Below, piece by piece: positions 39,277 to 39,987 of a stretch of DNA of 39,987 nt. The stretch covers positions 1-39,987 of the forward strand of contig WQYP01000019.1 of assembly GCA_009781185.1 (NCBI GenBank), written 5' to 3'. The DNA comes from Phycisphaerales bacterium. GTDB taxonomy: Bacteria > Planctomycetota > Phycisphaerae > WQYP01. The position numbers and the translations under genes are program-made. The notes under the pieces were generated by a model. It saw nothing but the letters and a program-made list of their open reading frames with translations. It was not told the DNA's origin and ran no database searches. Positions within the stretch are counted from its first letter, which is position 1, and each line of letters starts with the position of its first letter.

Positions 39277-39342
39277 ATGGGCTGGAAGACCGTCAAGGCG
39301 ATCGACAAGGCTTATCTCACACTTTTACCTTTTACCTTTTAA
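39277..39342 (+). other. 21-codon mini-frame ending in a heptamer array
   Basis: AGGAGG (39264-39270 region) stands 7 bases before ATG 39277, an excellent ribosome site. The frame reads GWKTVKAIDKAYL and then runs into CTTTTACCTTTTACC heptamers and stops at TAA 39340. It may be the head of a gene whose body was lost when the repeat region formed. The remaining spacer (39099-39434) has no other gene. Confidence 0.4.
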
Positions 39343-39385
39343 CTTCCTTTAATTCCTTTACTCCTCGTAACTTTTACTCTTCTCC
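39320..39385. repeat. CTTTTAC-type heptamer array upstream of polA
   Basis: ACTTTTACCTTTTACCTTTT followed by AACTTCCTTTAATTCCTTTA and CTTTTACTCTTC are imperfect 7-mers, the same type as in the rnc/murI spacer but with no inverted partner here. Confidence 0.7.
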
Positions 39386-39397
39386 ATAGTGAATATA

Positions 39398-39426
39398 GCG
39401 ACAGCGTGGGCGGGCCGGTCTATAAT
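39398..39426 (+). promoter_or_regulatory. Promoter of polA, likely leaderless transcript
   Basis: TATAAT (39421-39426) lies 17 bases after GCGACA (39398-39403). The ATG of polA is only 8 bases after the -10 box, so transcription would start at or within a base or two of the start codon. No Shine-Dalgarno sequence fits in between. Confidence 0.65.
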
Positions 39427-39434
39427 TTTCATTC

Positions 39435-39987
39435 ATGGCACATGCGCTTTATATCATTGATGGACATGCTCAGATTTATCGTTCGTATTACGCGGTGATG
39501 GGGCTGCGTTCGCCGTCGGGGGAGCCGACGAATGCGACGTTTGGGTTTGTGGGGATGCTGTTGAAGTTGTATCAGACGCGTAAGCCGACGCATGTGGTGC
39601 TGGCGATGGATGCGGGGACTTCGGGTCGTGAGGCGGTGTCGGCGACGTACAAGGCGCAGCGGAAGCCGATGCCGGAGGATATGCCGCCGCAGATCGATCG
39701 GATTCTGCAGATTGTGGATACGATCGGGATGCCGGTGCACAAGGCGGAAGGGTACGAGGCGGATGATGCGATGGCGACACTGGTCCGGCAGGTGGCTGCG
39801 GACGGGTCGATTAAAACGGACGGTGGATGTCGCGTTTACATGTGCACCAAAGACAAAGACCTCGATCAGTTGATCAATGATAAGGCGAATCACGGGGCAG
39901 ATGGGGGGGGGGGGACGGTAATGATTGCCATTCAGACGAACGAAGAAATTCACGGGGCGGGCCTTTTGGCGAAAAAGGGATCCCCGC
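39435..39987 (+). CDS. polA: DNA polymerase I, N-terminal 5'-3' exonuclease part (partial at right edge)
   Basis: PolA removes RNA primers and fills gaps. The visible 184 residues are the FEN-like exonuclease domain: ALYIIDGHAQIYRSYYAV (metal-binding Asp), TNATFGFVGMLLKLY, AMDAGTSGREAVSATYKAQRKPMPEDM, GYEADDAMATLV and MCTKDKDLDQL, with the conserved acidic metal sites. The polymerase domain lies beyond the window. A 12-G run (39903-39914) encodes four Gly in frame. The ATG at 39435 follows directly on a promoter, suggesting leaderless translation. Confidence 0.93.
   Translation, partial: MAHALYIIDGHAQIYRSYYAVMGLRSPSGEPTNATFGFVGMLLKLYQTRKPTHVVLAMDAGTSGREAVSATYKAQRKPMPEDMPPQIDRILQIVDTIGMPVHKAEGYEADDAMATLVRQVAADGSIKTDGGCRVYMCTKDKDLDQLINDKANHGADGGGGTVMIAIQTNEEIHGAGLLAKKGSP

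Noticed and set aside
1..39987. tRNA, rRNA or other standard RNA genes
   Set aside because: No tRNA TpsiC-arm motif in a cloverleaf context, rRNA stretch or SRP/tmRNA core was noticed. This was by eye; tRNAscan-SE and Rfam searches would decide.

Overview
The window looks like chromosomal DNA from a planctomycete-type bacterium, most likely of the Phycisphaerae side of Planctomycetota. This is an inference from a PEP-CTERM sorting tail, a CxPxR sulfatase, heparinase II/III-like and GH5 secreted enzymes, two uroporphyrinogen-decarboxylase-like proteins, a C-terminally extended Ser/Thr kinase of planctomycete type, and moderately high GC. No rRNA, tRNA or CRISPR array was seen.

Layout. The left edge (1-430) holds the tail of a probable transposase and a 113-bp MITE. 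Then come parB with a perfect parS site upstream (429-1536), a URO-D-like gene (1821-3032), a UPF0175/DUF3368 toxin-antitoxin pair whose toxin is split by a second MITE (3060-3917), adk, and the ribE-pdxA pair. A small hypothetical gene, a VapBC module with a clear promoter/operator, a heparinase-like secreted enzyme, a decayed PEP-CTERM gene, comM and a GH5 lipoprotein follow (7071-13829). Next are parA, a small gene coupled to a headless pseudokinase, cysS and a second URO-D-like gene (13872-19812). After a third MITE come a two-DTG aspartic protease, a sulfatase, rnc, murI, a HEAT-repeat lipoprotein, two small membrane or secreted proteins, a QueC-like protein, a carboxymuconolactone-decarboxylase-family protein, dnaN, accA, pyrE, folE2-hisI, a propeller-like protein, a GNAT enzyme, a methyltransferase, a membrane protein, a TPR lipoprotein, a LigD phosphoesterase-like protein and the start of polA (20077-39987).

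Most genes are monocistronic or in pairs with ATGA-type overlaps (ribE-pdxA, hisI-folE2, kinase-small protein, comM-GH5). The housekeeping content covers DNA segregation and replication (parA, parB, dnaN, polA), riboflavin, PLP, pyrimidine, histidine and folate/queuosine precursors, translation and fatty acid synthesis.

The most unusual feature is the repeat load. At least six palindromic families and several heptanucleotide-repeat arrays fill the intergenic spaces. Copies also lie in frame inside conserved genes (ribE, pdxA twice, cysS, the kinase, a methyltransferase, folE2, a GNAT enzyme), where they are translated as low-complexity peptides such as LAPGSAGG and KPEARSQKPEEKIE. This resembles in principle the protein-coding palindromic elements of Rickettsia, but the sequences and host differ. 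Runs of 8-12 G or C within housekeeping genes are a further oddity.
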